DNA of 64,000 nt from Perca fluviatilis (GCF_010015445.1 NC_053118.1:18237437-18301436), one strand, 5' to 3'; shown: positions 24,269-36,195, numbered from the stretch's first letter. Program-made: numbers and translations. Notes: generated by a model not told the origin, from the letters alone.

Positions 24269-24422
24269 TCAAACTTCAGTATTAAGAGCTGACTTCCCAG
24301 TGCTCCGACTGGTGTCCACTGACTTTGTGCGAGTGTGAGAGCCAACCTCTTCCTGGAACGCAGTCTCCAATAATTTCAGGATGGATTTGCGGACTTTATC
24401 CTTGAAATCTTGGCCTATGAAT
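24269..24422 (-). pseudogene. C-terminal relic of a chemerin-receptor-like gene
   Basis: On the minus strand, only the last ~50 codons of the receptor family remain, from the cytoplasmic helix-8 region to a stop codon. The tail matches the SVDTS..TGKSAL.TEV pattern of the gene at 53186. Homology ends abruptly at about 24422, where intact copies continue into TM7. It lies about 1.1 kb downstream of the gene at 25544, and equivalent relics lie downstream of the two truncated pseudogenes, so it was part of the ancestral duplication unit. Confidence 0.8.
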
Positions 24423-24699
24423 TTCTTGCTATAACTTGTCAGTCTTCTGGAAATGACAATAGAACCTCTGTCATTTGGGAAACTCCAAAAGAAAAATTGC
24501 TAAGTATACTCAAACAATTAAATGCATGAATTGTGGGTTCTTCAGACGACTAGCTGAGAAAGAGTGGAGGTAAGTTCTGATGTCTACCATGATGCATATG
24601 CTCATGGTAAGCCCTGCAAGCAAAAGAAATCTGTAAGACTATATGTTTTTTCCTGAAATATGATTTGATTTTATGAGATAATTTCACAACTCTAGGTTA

Positions 24700-24788
24700 T
24701 TTTTTTTTTTTTTTTTGTGGGGTTTTTTTTTTTTTTGGATTTTTTAAAAGGGAAATTTTTTTTTTTTTTTGTTTGTGTAAAAAATTTA

Positions 24789-24881
<93 letters not shown>
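24700..24881. repeat. Homopolymer block: poly-T runs followed by 91 A
   Basis: Runs of 17, 14 and 14 T are separated by short G-rich breaks, followed by 91 consecutive A. Sister copies of this region (32750, 43930) lack it entirely and continue straight into the TTTGTATATTGC flank. It may be a real A-tail expansion or an assembly artefact. Confidence 0.85.
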
Positions 24882-24883
<2 letters not shown>

Positions 24884-25543
24884 GAGCACCCTAATTGGTT
24901 TGTATATTGCTGTGGAATTCCTAGGCTGATTTTTCAAATTAAGGAATGTTCAGGGAGACAGGATGGTGCAATTATATATACAGATCTTTATTCAATCAAA
25001 AGACCCTGAGTATTTACTGTAGCAAAAGACTGGCGATCTTGCTTTTTAATGCAAAACAGCACTGCGCTATTAATGATGAGTCAGCCACACATTTGACTTG
25101 AAATATACTTTAAGATGTAAAACAGTTCACTCTGCTGGTAAATGAATATGATGAAAAAAGGCTATAATGATAAAAAGAAAGACTGCCAAGAGCAAAATGT
25201 ACATTATGTGATAGACAACTTGGTAGTTAGGATAAATTATCATGAGGTGTTATCAGATGAGTTGTGTGTGTGATACAAACATACCTACTCTGTATCTACA
25301 GAAAGAATAAGTGGTCTGTATGTTGTCCAAGGGTTAAGGAATAATGAAAAACTAACTTATGTAAACCCTACAACTGCTACCTTTGGAATATAAGTAACTC
25401 ATATGTAGGTATTTATAATACAAAAACATAAAAACATTGTTATTTTTTACAGTTACATTCATGTGAAAAAGATTCGCTATACATGCTCTTACAGTATTTG
25501 TTTATTCATATCGTGGATAACCTTATACCTCAGCAACACTAAT

Positions 25544-26620
25544 TTACATCTCAGTGCTTCGACTGGTGACCATAGACCTTTTGTAGGTGTGAGAGCGAGA
25601 AAGCTCTTCCTGGAAGGCAGTCTCCAAAACATTCAGGATGGATTTATGAACTTTGTCTTTGAAATCTTGGCCCATGAACACATACAGCAGTGGGTTTAAG
25701 CAACTGTTGAGAAAGGCCAGGCTGTTTGCTATAGGGACTCCGATAGTGATGACATAGTTTAATGTTTCATTTGCATGATTAGAATTCACTATCTCAACTA
25801 AAGTCATACCATTATATGGAGCCCAGCACAGGAAAAACGCGGTGATAACTGCAGTGATGATCTTAAAAGGGCGACTTGATTGGCTGGCCAGGGTACGGTT
25901 TCTTCTGATACGATGGATTATCACAGCATAACAGGAGACAATGACAGTGAAGGGAACAACAAATCCCAGGAGGAAGCGGGTGATGGTCATGGCCTGATGA
26001 CGGAACTGTCGCAGCTGATTTACAGATGGTGTTTCATAGTCATCAGAAAAAGCAAAGTTGCTATAGCACTTAATGTTGTCATCGATTCCAGTGTCCCTGA
26101 AAATGAAGTATGGAGCACTGAGAATCAGAGCCAGAACCCAAAAACCCAGACTCACATAGGACGCCTTGCGTACACTTCGATGGTTCTGGGTCCAGACGGG
26201 CCACACCACAGACACACATCTGTCCACACTGATCACCACCAGAATGTAGACACTGGCAAACATGTTCAGAAAGGTCATAGTGCTGTGAAGTTTGCACATG
26301 AACTTGCCTAAAGGCCAGTGGAAGTCCATAGCCATGTACGTCACACTCAGGGGCAGGAATGCTGTGAAGAGGAAGTCGGCCACAGCGAGGTTGAGGAACC
26401 AAACTGTGTTAACCGTTTTCTTCATCTTGAACCCGGTCACCCAGATAACCACTCCATTACCGAGCACACCAAGAACAAAGGCCAGGCAGTAAACAATGAG
26501 AGACATGATTTTAAGAGACTGTTTCAGCTCAGCATGTTCATCTTTATAGTCATACTCTTCATCGTCATCATACAAAGAGCCATTTCTTCCAGTGGCATCT
26601 GCAGTAGTAATTTTCTCCAT
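25544..26620 (-). CDS. Chemerin-receptor-like chemoattractant GPCR, copy 1
   Basis: A 358-residue class A receptor of the CMKLR1/FPR/C5aR group, predicted at the plasma membrane and coupled to Gi. The start is the ATG at 26620, right after a splice acceptor (TTTACAG at 26635) and the UTR block GTCTCAAGAC shared by the paralogues; the longer open frame reads into intron. Seven hydrophobic segments span about 40-312. Key residues: glycosylation site N13, disulfide pair C109-C185, D82 (2.50), DRC in place of DRY at 133-135, CWAPY 265-269, NPLLY 309-313. The N-terminus is acidic and tyrosine-rich (Y17, Y23, Y25 among D/E), a likely tyrosine-sulfation patch. Odd: the tail ends TSRSTEM, seven residues short of the paralogues, through a TCA-to-TAA change; TM6/loop 3 (YNGMTLVEIV) is unlike the others. 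Exon 1 lies at about 27042-27130. The ligand cannot be told from sequence. Confidence 0.9.
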   Translation of the reverse strand: MEKITTADATGRNGSLYDDDEEYDYKDEHAELKQSLKIMSLIVYCLAFVLGVLGNGVVIWVTGFKMKKTVNTVWFLNLAVADFLFTAFLPLSVTYMAMDFHWPLGKFMCKLHSTMTFLNMFASVYILVVISVDRCVSVVWPVWTQNHRSVRKASYVSLGFWVLALILSAPYFIFRDTGIDDNIKCYSNFAFSDDYETPSVNQLRQFRHQAMTITRFLLGFVVPFTVIVSCYAVIIHRIRRNRTLASQSSRPFKIITAVITAFFLCWAPYNGMTLVEIVNSNHANETLNYVITIGVPIANSLAFLNSCLNPLLYVFMGQDFKDKVHKSILNVLETAFQEELSRSHTYKRSMVTSRSTEM

Positions 26621-26634
26621 TCTTGTCTTGAGAC

Positions 26635-26774
26635 CTGTAAAGACAACATGATAATTCAAATATTCATCTTCTTGTGAGCCAAGAGGAAATTTAAAAAATG
26701 TTTCTGAAATTTTCATGCCAGTCTCTTGTGCCAATAATAATAATAAAACAAAATAATAATAAAACAAAATGAAA

Positions 26775-26806
<32 letters not shown>

Positions 26807-27041
26807 CTTAACATACAAGGCCTGGGCTATAAGAATCTTTGTCCATCCAAAACAGGAAAACCAGACAGCTCTCTGAAATACAGCGCTTTTGCTTTATCTA
26901 AGCCTTTTTTTAATGTAAGTCCAAGTTAAGATATTTGTCAAGGTATGCTACCTGTATAGACTTCATCAGGTGCTTTTATTGTCTCGTTTACCTTGATTAA
27001 ATTCGACGGATGACATATTCTTATAGCAAGAATAAAAGTAC
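26635..27041 (-). other. UTR intron of receptor copy 1
   Basis: Minus-strand donor AAG|GTACTTTT at 27041 and acceptor TTTACAG at 26635 bound a 407-bp intron. An (AT)n run at 26783-26804 lies in it. The same donor and acceptor contexts recur in the other four genes, which supports the model. Confidence 0.7.
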
Positions 27042-27140
27042 CTTTCTTGAAGTTTATCAGTCGGATGAGGATGAGTCTGCAGCAGCAGTAATCGTGGTGG
27101 AAATCTGAAAGAAAATGAAAGCTGCAAGCTGTAAAAGCTC
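27042..27140 (-). promoter_or_regulatory. Non-coding exon 1 and degenerate TATA region of receptor copy 1
   Basis: Exon 1 ends ...AACTTCAAGAAAG before the GT at 27041. The sequence matches exon 1 of copy 2 (41709-41770) closely. Where copy 2 has a TATA-like CTTTTAAAG, this copy reads CTTTTACAG (about 27131-27139), so the core promoter box is weaker. Confidence 0.55.
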
Positions 27141-27664
27141 TGTGTTACTGTTTTAACCAATTTCTGATATTATTGATATTACAATTTCTGGTATAAGAGG
27201 AATTGCACAGGTCTAAGTTATCTCGAATATGTTCCTTCCTGTCAGCTTCCTCCTTAATCAGACTTCCTCTAAATTAAGAAACACACTCAACATGCAACTA
27301 GTATCTTGAGTTTAGAATGTACTTGTTAGTCACAGTTCACCTCTTTTTTTAAATTTAGAAAATACTTTTCACACAGGAAATTACATTGTGAAAATATACA
27401 GGAGGATCTAAATGTTTTTTCCACAAACTGTCCAAACTATTTTATTAATAAAATAAACAAATTCATCATAGGTTATCCTATTAAGATTATCAGAACAACA
27501 TCTATTCAGGAATATAAAAGCTACTGGTAATAATTCACTTTGGCACAAAAAAGCTTTAAAATATTCAAAGAAAAAATAATCATTGACTAAGGAGGTACTC
27601 ACGCAATTGACTAGAATATAGCCTACTCATGAAGGAAGAAATAAAAGACTGAAACGCGCTAAAT

Positions 27665-27780
27665 GATTTTTTTGGGGGCATTTTTTCCCTTTATCAGTGA
27701 GAGTGGATAGACAGGAAAGGTGAGAGAGAGATGGAAGATGACATGCAGCAAAGGGCCGCTAGTCGGACTTGAACCCGGGC
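27665..27780 (-). mobile_element. tRNA-derived SINE, partial copy
   Basis: Minus-strand sequence includes the B-box-like GGTTCAAGTCCGAC and the body CGGCCCTTTGCTGCATGTCATC...CTATCCACTCTCAC. The tRNA-like 5' head is missing. It occupies the same position relative to the receptor flank as the full copies at 42533 and 45710. Confidence 0.7.
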
Positions 27781-27789
27781 CGTAAAATT

Positions 27790-28860
27790 ATGGGATTTTT
27801 TTATTACTAGTGCAGTGCCCGTTGAAAATGTCCCTCTTTGGAACGGGCTGATTGCTTGGCCTGTGGTGTTGCTGCTTGTAGAATTTATCAAAACCAAAGT
27901 GTACCCCAAAATGACTTACAGAAGGACCCTGAACCACTTAATATGCAACTCCACTGTATAACCTACTATCTATTGACTTAGTGTAGGCTATGTCTACATC
28001 AGAGGAAGACATAGGCACCCACGGAAAATACTGAGCACCCACGTGTGCCAGACTGCCAGTAGGCTACATTCATTTAAAATTAAACATTGCAGGTGGTGCT
28101 AAGTGGAGCGTCTGTCACAATGTGATTGGTTATGTCGCTGTCAGTCCCCTGCTCCATATTATCTCCACCAATCACAGCGTCTCTTAGATGAAAACCTCTA
28201 TCCCCCCCACAGTGCGTGCATGTGCGTTAGGTAATCAGAGTGAGAATTAAATGGACAGATTTGTTATTAAAAAAGCAAACCTAATGATGCAAGTGCATCA
28301 ACGACCACCAGTCCACCACCAGTGCAGATAGTTCTTAATTTCCCACGAAGCTGATCGCGGTTGATACCCCAGAATAGGTGACTGAGCGCTGGATACAGAG
28401 CACCGCGAGCTGCCGGTCGTGGTGCTCCGTCAGGTCAGCGGTAGTTGGTGGTCAGTTAAACTTCTCATCTCCAATCCTATCTGTATTTGTAAGAAGTGGC
28501 ACTGTCCTGAGTTGAAACTTTACGGCTTTATTGTTGAGTTAATAGTGTGTTTGTATCGGTCCGTTTCCTAAGGTTCTGAAATGCAAACATTTTTTGACCA
28601 GGCTACTTTTTTTCTTTTTAAAGGGCATGCGCCTGTGAGCACCCACAGAGGAAAACATAAATCGGCACCCATGGAGGAAGACATTGTGCTTCTATATTTA
28701 CCTGACAGAGAACATTGCAGAATCAGAATGTAATCACAAAATATCACAATTAAAATGTGGAATAATCAGACATTAGCGTCATGGACTCATGGCAGTGCGC
28801 TACCCACCCTGCCCGTTATGAGAGCTAAACAGCACATATCTGCATTCATCAACCACTAGA
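27790..28860. other. No gene recognised; probable old repeat
   Basis: The motif GAGCACCCACG / GGCACCCA(C/T)GGA recurs near 28010-28040 and 28635-28680, suggesting a repeat with related ends. No coding sequence or target duplication could be established. Confidence 0.35.
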
Positions 28861-28871
28861 ATCGGACCGTG

Positions 28872-28960
28872 AATGTGTGTGTGTGTGTTTGTTTGTGTGT
28901 GTGTGTTTGTGTGTGTGTGTGTGCGTGCGCACAGAGAGAGAGAGAGAGAGTTATAGTTAT
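28872..28960. repeat. (GT)n and (GA)n microsatellites
   Basis: GTGTGT runs with TT interruptions (28872-28926) followed by GAGAGA (28934-28950). They give a spurious Cys-Val start to the LINE frame that follows. Confidence 0.9.
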
Positions 28961-28964
28961 AGAG

Positions 28965-31210
28965 AGAGGATATGGCTCAGAACACATAAACAGAACAGAA
29001 AAAGCAGGAGGAGGAACAGCGTTGTATGTAGATAGAAGATTAAATTATAGCGTAGTAGACAGGTTGACAGGGGCTGTGGAAAATGTTTGTGAATGCATAA
29101 CTATAGAGGTTGTTATGAGCAGGAACAGAAATATCATGATAAGCTGTGTTTATCGGGCTAAGAGTTATGATATAACTATGTTCAAGGACTGGATGGAAAA
29201 AGTGTATGCAAAGACTGAACAGGAGGTCATGTTTATATGTGGGGACTTTAATATAGACTTACTGAACCCAAACAAGCAATCAGCGATAGACGATTTCATG
29301 GAAACTATTTATGCAATGAGTCTATATCCCACAATAACAAAACCAAGTAGAATTACATCACATTCAGCCACAATTATAGATAATATATTTGTGAATAGTA
29401 TGGAGAATAAAATAGTAAGTGGGCTTCTTGTGAAGGACATTACTGACCATCTACCAGTCTTTGCCATATACGACTGTAATCATAAATTAATGGAGGAGAC
29501 CAACATTAGATACAGAAGAATAAGAACTGTTGAAGCCGTGAATGCATTCAGAGCAGAGCTCATGTCTCACGACTGGAGTGATGTCTTACAGGCAAAGGAC
29601 GTAAATACCGCATACGATACATTTCTTGACTCCTTTTTAGCATTTTACAACAAATCTGTCCAGTCATGCAAAGCAAATTGAAAAACAAAAGTAGGGATAA
29701 GCCTTGGCTCACTAGGAGTATATTGAATGCATGTAAAAAAAAAAAAAAGAACCTTATGTACAAAGAATTTATTGAATATAGATCCACAGACATAGAAATC
29801 AAATATAAAAAAATAAAACAAACTAACAGCCATAATAAGAAAAAGTAAAAAGGAGTATTTTGATAATAAACTTGAAATCAATAAAAACAACATTAAGGGA
29901 ACATGGGATATACTAAATAAAATTATCAGTAAAAAATCCACTGGTACCACAAATTCCAGTAATTTTATTAACAACGGAAAAGTTGTCGATGACATGAATG
30001 CAGTGGCAGAAGGTTTTAATAAGTGTTTTGTAACAGTGGGCCCCAATCTGGCAGTGGAAATTATACCGCCAGATGGGGGCAGTGTAGGACAATTTTATGG
30101 AGCCAGAAATTCTGAATCATAGACAGTCTATGTTCTGAATCAATGTTCCTGAGAAAAGTGGGAGAGAATGAGATAATTGAACTTGTGAATAAATTGAAAA
30201 ACATAAAACCCACAGACTGGAATGGGATAGACATGACAATAGTAAAAGAAGTCATTTCAGACATCGTAGTGCCTCTGGCGTGCATTTGTAACCTATCATT
30301 CCAATTGGGCTGTTTCCCTGACAAAATGAAAACCGCAAAAGTAATTCCACTGTTCAACTCATGTAATCTTAAGGATATAAACAGAAGAGTTAGAGAGAGT
30401 TTATGAACACACCTTTCTAGGGGTAATAATTGACCATAAAATCAGTTGGAAATCAAAAGTAAACCATGTAAGATCCAAAATTTCCAGAAACATTGGGGTG
30501 TTGAGTAAAGTCAGACACTTCCTAAATTATAGATCTATGAACATTCACTATAGCACGCTGATACTACCATATTTAATGTACTGTGTTGAGATTTGGGGCA
30601 ATGCCTGTAAAACCACTCTACAGACAGTGTGCGCAGTTCAGAAAAGAGCTATACGAATTATGAATAATGTCGGCTTCAATTATCATACTAAATCTTTATT
30701 TCTTAAGTCAAACACACTGAAATTCATGGACCTGGTGAACCTAAATACTACGTTAGTTGTGTATAAAGCCCAAAATAATCTACTTCCTCCCAACATTCAA
30801 ACCATGTTTAGAGAAAGAGAAGGGGGTTACGCCCTCAGAGGCGACCTTAATTGGAAACAACCTACCTGTAACACAGTAATGAAAAGCAGGTGTATTTCTG
30901 TTAGTTATAGAACACATTGCCAAGTGAATTAAAACATATCGGGAATGTTTTTAAATTTTAAAAAGGGTTCAAAGATATGATACTAGATAAGTATAGAAAT
31001 TGAGTAATATTATTGTGTGCGAAGGTGGATAATCATGTTGATAATGATAAACATTATTAGAATTATGGTTGTCATCATTAATTATGATATTATTTACCTT
31101 AAGGTGGAAATTGTAATGTACGTAAGCACTGACCCTTAATGGGTATATGTAGGTGTGTGTTTATGTATGTATGTAGGTATGTATGTATGTAGGTAGATGT
31201 AGGCATGTTT
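28965..31210 (+). mobile_element. Degenerate LINE with endonuclease and partial reverse transcriptase (L2/CR1/Rex1-like)
   Basis: The plus-strand frame to 29681 encodes the C-terminal half of an APE-type endonuclease: GDFNIDLL near 29241, SATIIDNIF near 29367, DHLPVFA near 29446. A second frame (30143-30406) starts the reverse transcriptase region (KTAKVIPLF), then jumps directly to the thumb and C-terminal part (LGVIIDHKISW near 30415, LPYLMYCVEIWG near 30565). The RT palm with the YADD active site is deleted, so it cannot move by itself. A GTATGTAT-rich tail lies at 31160-31200. Confidence 0.8.
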
Positions 31211-31738
31211 TGATTTGTTTTAAAAATGTGACAAGGGGGGGCCTTATATAAGCTGAAGCTTCTGACCCTACCCTTTGGTTATGACTTAATTAACCCAACC
31301 CAGGGTGAGTCTGATGAAATCTGATGTAGGCTATCTGCCCGGTTCAACTCTGAGATTTTCTTGCATTGCACAGCGCTCTGAAGGAATAATCTCTGAGATT
31401 AGACTATATTCTGCCAGCAAAGTAGTGCTACTTTGCACATTTTTGTGGGTCTGAGGTGTATGTCACATTTTAGCTGCCAAAGCTCCGCTGCTCTCTCTGT
31501 CTCTGGTCCTGCTCACTGCTCACTCAGTGAACAGAGCGGCAAAAGCCAATGTTTGCTTCTTTTACCGACGATATCTTTTGCATTTCTTATCCAAACAACG
31601 TCAAACGTGGCACTGCACTTACTCGTGCCCATAGCTAGACACCTGTCAAGTTTGAAGTCCATCGGACTAACGGTTTGAGAGATATGCGCTTAACACCCAC
31701 ACAGACAGACAGATGTTCCTGCAATTCATAGATAGATG
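31211..31738. other. No gene recognised
   Basis: Spacer between the LINE and the first segmental-duplication boundary. The frame at 31433-31678 shows no known domain and probably lies in a repeat. Confidence 0.35.
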
Positions 31739-32096
31739 TGATTATACGTAAAGGGGTAAGACAGTGAAGTCCAAATAATATTTGAATAATGGAAAAATAA
31801 TAATAGCAAGAATAATTACAATATCATCATCATCATCATCATTAAAATAAAGCTCTTATAGACAGGTCGCTACATCTTCAACCCACATTCTTACAAGTGG
31901 GCCATTCCATTTTTCTGTGGTTCTGTGTTGTCATATAATGTAGGCGTAGTTAAAAGGTGGTAATGTTTGCAGCTTGTTTGAGGGTCTATGTATAAAGATA
32001 ACAGAAGCAAAAAAAGTCATTTTAAATATGCATTTTGTGTCAAACTTGTTTGCTATGTACAGTTTCAATAATTATTTCTACTTGTCATTGACAGCT

Positions 32097-32209
32097 TCAA
32101 ACTTCAGTATTAAGAGCTGACTTCCCAGTGCTCCGACTGGTGTCCACTGACTTTGTGTCAGTGTGAGAGCCAGTAACCTCTTTCTGGAACGCAGTCTCCA
32201 ATAATTTCA
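32097..32209 (-). pseudogene. C-terminal relic of a chemerin-receptor-like gene, second copy
   Basis: Matches the relic at 24269 (tail ending AL.TEV with TGA), but is shorter: homology stops at about 32209 within the ETAFQ region, just before sequence AATTACAATTT. The relic at 43432 has the same 3'-flank and the same truncation point, so this shortening preceded the block duplication. Confidence 0.75.
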
Positions 32210-33574
32210 ATTACAATTTATAGAACCTCTATCCTTTGGGAAACTAAATGCATTAATTGTGGGTTCTTCAGACAACTAGCTGAGAAAGAGTTGAGGTACA
32301 AGTTCTGATGTGTACCATGATGCATATGCACCTGCTGCATAATGTATTTTTCTCTATGTTGGTTGAGCTCATGTTAAGCCCTGCAAGCAAAAGATATCTG
32401 TAAGACTATATGTTTTTTCCTGACATATTATTAGATTTTATGAGATAATTTCACAATTCTAGGTCCCTTGTATATTCCTTCCTGTCGGCATCTCTTCCTT
32501 TTAGCATCCTGTTAGACACTCCTAATCAGATTCCCTCTCAAATTCAGACAAGCATGTGAAGTGCAACTGCTATCTTTATTGTGTTGGGGATAAGTTATTA
32601 GTAAAATAATAAACCATTACAGCTTTAATATTAAAGGATATGTAGGGATCTAAGGTTTTCTCCAAGAATCAAGTGAATAGAGTGTTAATTTATTTTTAAA
32701 AAATAGCATATTAAATGTAAGACTAACTGATTTTCGGCAAAAAGCACTGTTTGTATATTGCTTGGAATTTCCTAGGCTGATTTTTCAAATTAAGGAATGT
32801 TCAGGGAGACAGGATGGTGCAATTATATATACAGATCTTTATTCAATCAAAAGACCCTGAATATTTACTGCAGCAAAAGACTGGCGATCTTGCTCTTTAA
32901 TGCAAAGCAGCGCTATTAATGATGAGTCAGCCACACATTTGACTTGAAATATGCTTTAAGATGTAAAACAGTTCCCTCTGCTGGTAAATGAATATGATGA
33001 AAAAAGGCTATAATGATAAAAAGAAAGACTGCAAAGAGAAAAATGTACATTATGTGATAGACAACTTGGTAGTTAGGATAAATTATCATGTCTTGTTGTT
33101 ATCAGATGAGTTGTGTGTGTGATACAAACATACCTCCTCTGTATCTACAGGTTCAGTGTTTGATACTAGAAGCAATATGTGAAATTATTTAGTGATTATA
33201 CAGTATGTGTTATATGTGGAAAACAGACAGGTCCAAATAATATTTCAATAATGGAAAAATAATGATGGCATCATCTTCATCATTTACAGATTATTTAAAG
33301 AGTTAGCCAACATGCTCATGTTACATAAAATTATATTCATAAACCACATTCATACAAAGAATAAGTGGTCTATGTTGTCCAAGGGTTAAGGAATAATGAA
33401 AAACAAAGTTATGTAAACCCTACAACTGCTACCTTCGGAATATAATTAACTCATATGTAGGTATTTATAATACAAAATCATCGAAACATCGTTATTTTTT
33501 ACAATTACATTTATGTGAAAATGATTCACTATATGTACTGTTACAGTATTTGTTTATTCATATCGGGGATAACC

Positions 33575-33796
33575 TTATACCTCAGCAACACTAACTGACA
33601 TCTCAGTTCTTCGACTGGTGACCATAGACCTTTTGTAGGTGTGAGAGCGAGAAAGCTCTTCCTGGAAGGCAGTCTCCAAAACATTCAGGATGGATTTGCG
33701 GACTTTATCCTTGAAATCTTGGCCCATGAACACATACAGCAGTTGGTTCAGGCAACTGTTGAGAAAGGCCAGGCTGGTTGCTATAGGGACTCCGAC
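33575..33796 (-). pseudogene. Chemerin-receptor-like pseudogene, broken by a LINE
   Basis: The minus-strand frame retains TM7 to the C-terminus (LNQLLYVFMGQDFKDK.. to AEV stop at 33575-33577), about 73 codons. NPLLY reads NQLLY (CCC-to-CAA type change), a defect in a near-invariant motif. At about 33796 receptor sequence ends in the middle of the GVPIATS region and LINE sequence begins. The rest of the gene, its intron and exon 1 are missing. Confidence 0.85.
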
Positions 33797-35930
33797 TCCC
33801 TTGCGGCCAAAAAAACAGACCGGCCCATCCGGGCCTGGATCAATTATTGAAACAATCTTTAAAATCAGGTCTCACAACAGACCGACAAAAACTTACCTCA
33901 TTAAGAAACAAAGGCTAAGACAAGCTAAAGCCAAGTTTTTTATTGATACTATTGAAGAGGCAAGAGGAAATGGAAAGAAGATATGGCAAACCATCAACAA
34001 GCTGATTGGCAGAAAACAAAATCATAACAATAAAGAACTAGAGTTGAAAATTAACACTGAACTAGTCACAGATCCAACCATCATATCTACAGAACTAAAC
34101 ACCTTCTTTTTAGACTGTTCATGAAATAACCCAACTTTTTAATTCACCTAGCTACTCTATTTGCACCATTAATTATGCACAGCCGATTTTTCACCTATAC
34201 AACAAATAACTGAAACAGAAGTAGCAAATACCATCAGTGGCTTAAAAAATTCTAAGGCAATGGATATCTATGGCCTTGATAAACATTTTTTTAAAAAGGC
34301 ACAAAGATACCATTATACAGCCTATTACAAATTTGATTAATCCGTCTTTAAGACAGTCCATTGTGCCATCAGCATGGAAGTTGGCCCTGGTCACACCCAT
34401 TTTTAAATCAGGTGAAAGATCAGATATGGCAAATTTTCGGCCAATCAGTATTTTGCCTGTTGTTTCTAAAATAGCTGAAAAATGGGTGGGTAAAAGCAAT
34501 AATTCACTCCACCCTATGCAATTTGGGTTCAGGGCCCATCACTCAACCGAAACAGCCAACTGTTTGTTTTTGGAAAAGGTTAAAGGATACCTATATAAAA
34601 GTTTTTATGTTGGTGCTGTCTTCCTACTAGACCTAAAGCGAGCTTTTGATACTGTTAATCACAACGTTCTTTTATCTAAAGTAACATATTTTAATTTCTA
34701 GGAGCAAGCTCTCAACTGGATAAAATCATATATGTCCAGTAGAAAGCAATGTGTTAATGATTCAAAGTCCCCACTGTGTGAATGTCCAGTAGAGGTCCCC
34801 CAAGGCTCCAAACTTGGTCCAATCCTGTTTACACTGTATATAAAGGATCTACCAGAGGCATGTAAAAATGTTGATGTCCAGATGTATGCATAATATGATG
34901 CTGTAATCTTTACACATGCTAAGAACTATCAAGAGACAGCATCCACACTTACATCTGCTATGGCTCACATGGATGACTGGCTCACAAAGTCATGACTCTA
35001 CCTAAACACCACAAAAACTGTTTGTATGGCGTTTACTAAGCAAAACATGAAGGTGTCACATTCTAATGTGTTCCTTAGAGGACAGGAGCTTGATATTGTT
35101 AATTCAAGTATCTAGGAGTCATATATGACTCCACCCTAACGTTCAAAAGTCATGTAAAAAAGGTGGCAAATAAAGTTAAATTTAATTTGCAGAATTTTAA
35201 ACAAGTTAGGCCATTTCTTGACACCAAAGCTGTCAAGTTGTTCTTGTATACTCTGATCTTTTCACATATTGAGTATTGTTTTACTAACTGGTCATTAACT
35301 AGCATAACTACTCTTAAAAGCATTGAATCTCTATTTAAGAAAGCAAAAAAACCAAACATTTCAGCTTCATCTGGAGACTTGAAAGCGGAGGAAGTACATG
35401 GGCCTCTGTAAAAGGGGACTGTGTAATACCATTTAGACGCACCACTTTTGGACAAAACGTGTTGTCAATAATAGGAGGTAAAATTTGGAATAGCTTGACC
35501 CTCCCAATAAGAGAGTGTCCTACATTCAACACTTTTAAAACTCATTTAAAACAGTGGCTTCTAGAAAACCAGAGATAGACTCACTTTTAATAGTCACATA
35601 TTTCTTTACCCATACACTTTCACTGCTAAATTGAATGCAGAATAGAGGTGGATGAATAATGTCTTTTTCATCATGTATTTCTTTTTTGTTTTGCTTGTTT
35701 TTTTTTGTCAATGTCAACATTATGTGTTCCTTTTAATGTATAGTGAATGAGTGCTGTATGACTGCTGGTTGTTTCTATGTTAGTCTTATGTCACCTGCCT
35801 AGGGACTGCAGATGGAAAGTAGTTATTTTTTACTAATTCTGGCACATGGTGGTTTTATACAACAATGTTCATAAATATGCATGGTCCCTATCAAATAAAC
35901 CCATAAAATGAAACAAATAAAAAATAAAAT
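33797..35930 (+). mobile_element. Degenerate L2/CR1/Rex1-like LINE inside a receptor gene
   Basis: Plus-strand fragments carry reverse-transcriptase motifs: FRPISILPVVSKIAE near 34438, LHPMQFGFRAHHSTET near 34510, LLDLKRAFDTVNH near 34628, VPQGSKLGPILFTLYI near 34796. The catalytic YADD site is broken: MYA is followed by a stop and YD near 34883. The C-terminal part is recognisable up to about 35410. An A-rich 3' end (ATAAAAAATAAAATTT) lies at about 35915-35930, where receptor 5'-flank sequence resumes. The element is inactive. Confidence 0.85.
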
Positions 35931-36105
35931 TTAGAAAATATACAGGAGGATCTAAATGTGTTTTCCCCAAACTGTCCAAAATATTTTATTAATAAAATAA
36001 ACAAATTCATCATAGGTTATCCCATTAAGATTATCTGAACAACATCTATTCAGGAATATAAAAGCTACTGGTAATAATTCACTTTCAAAATATTGAAAGA
36101 TTATT

Positions 36106-36195
36106 TTTGGGGGGATTTTTTCCCTTTATTAGTGACAGTGGATAGACAGGAAAGGTGGGAGAGAGATTGGGGATGACATGCAGCAAAGGGCCACA
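36106..36195 (-). mobile_element. tRNA-derived SINE, partial copy
   Basis: Contains only the 3' body (GGCCCTTTGCTGCATGTCATCCCCAATC..CTTTCCTGTCTATCCACTGTCAC on the minus strand, shown here in pieces). The tRNA-like head is deleted. It is in the same place relative to the flank as the copies at 27665, 42533 and 45710. Confidence 0.65.

Noticed and set aside
24692..25009. Poly-Phe and poly-Lys frames
   Set aside because: Products of the homopolymer block at 24700-24881.
25880..26311. Long plus-strand frames antisense to every receptor gene (for example 25880-26311, 39115-39330, 49313-49774, 62124-62339)
   Set aside because: They recur because the receptor coding sequence recurs; they have no domain, splice support or independent conservation.
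26621..26818. N-terminal extension of receptor copy 1 (and 54299-54385 for copy 4) as a signal peptide
   Set aside because: The hydrophobic extension is translated intron upstream of a conserved splice acceptor; the other copies do not share it.
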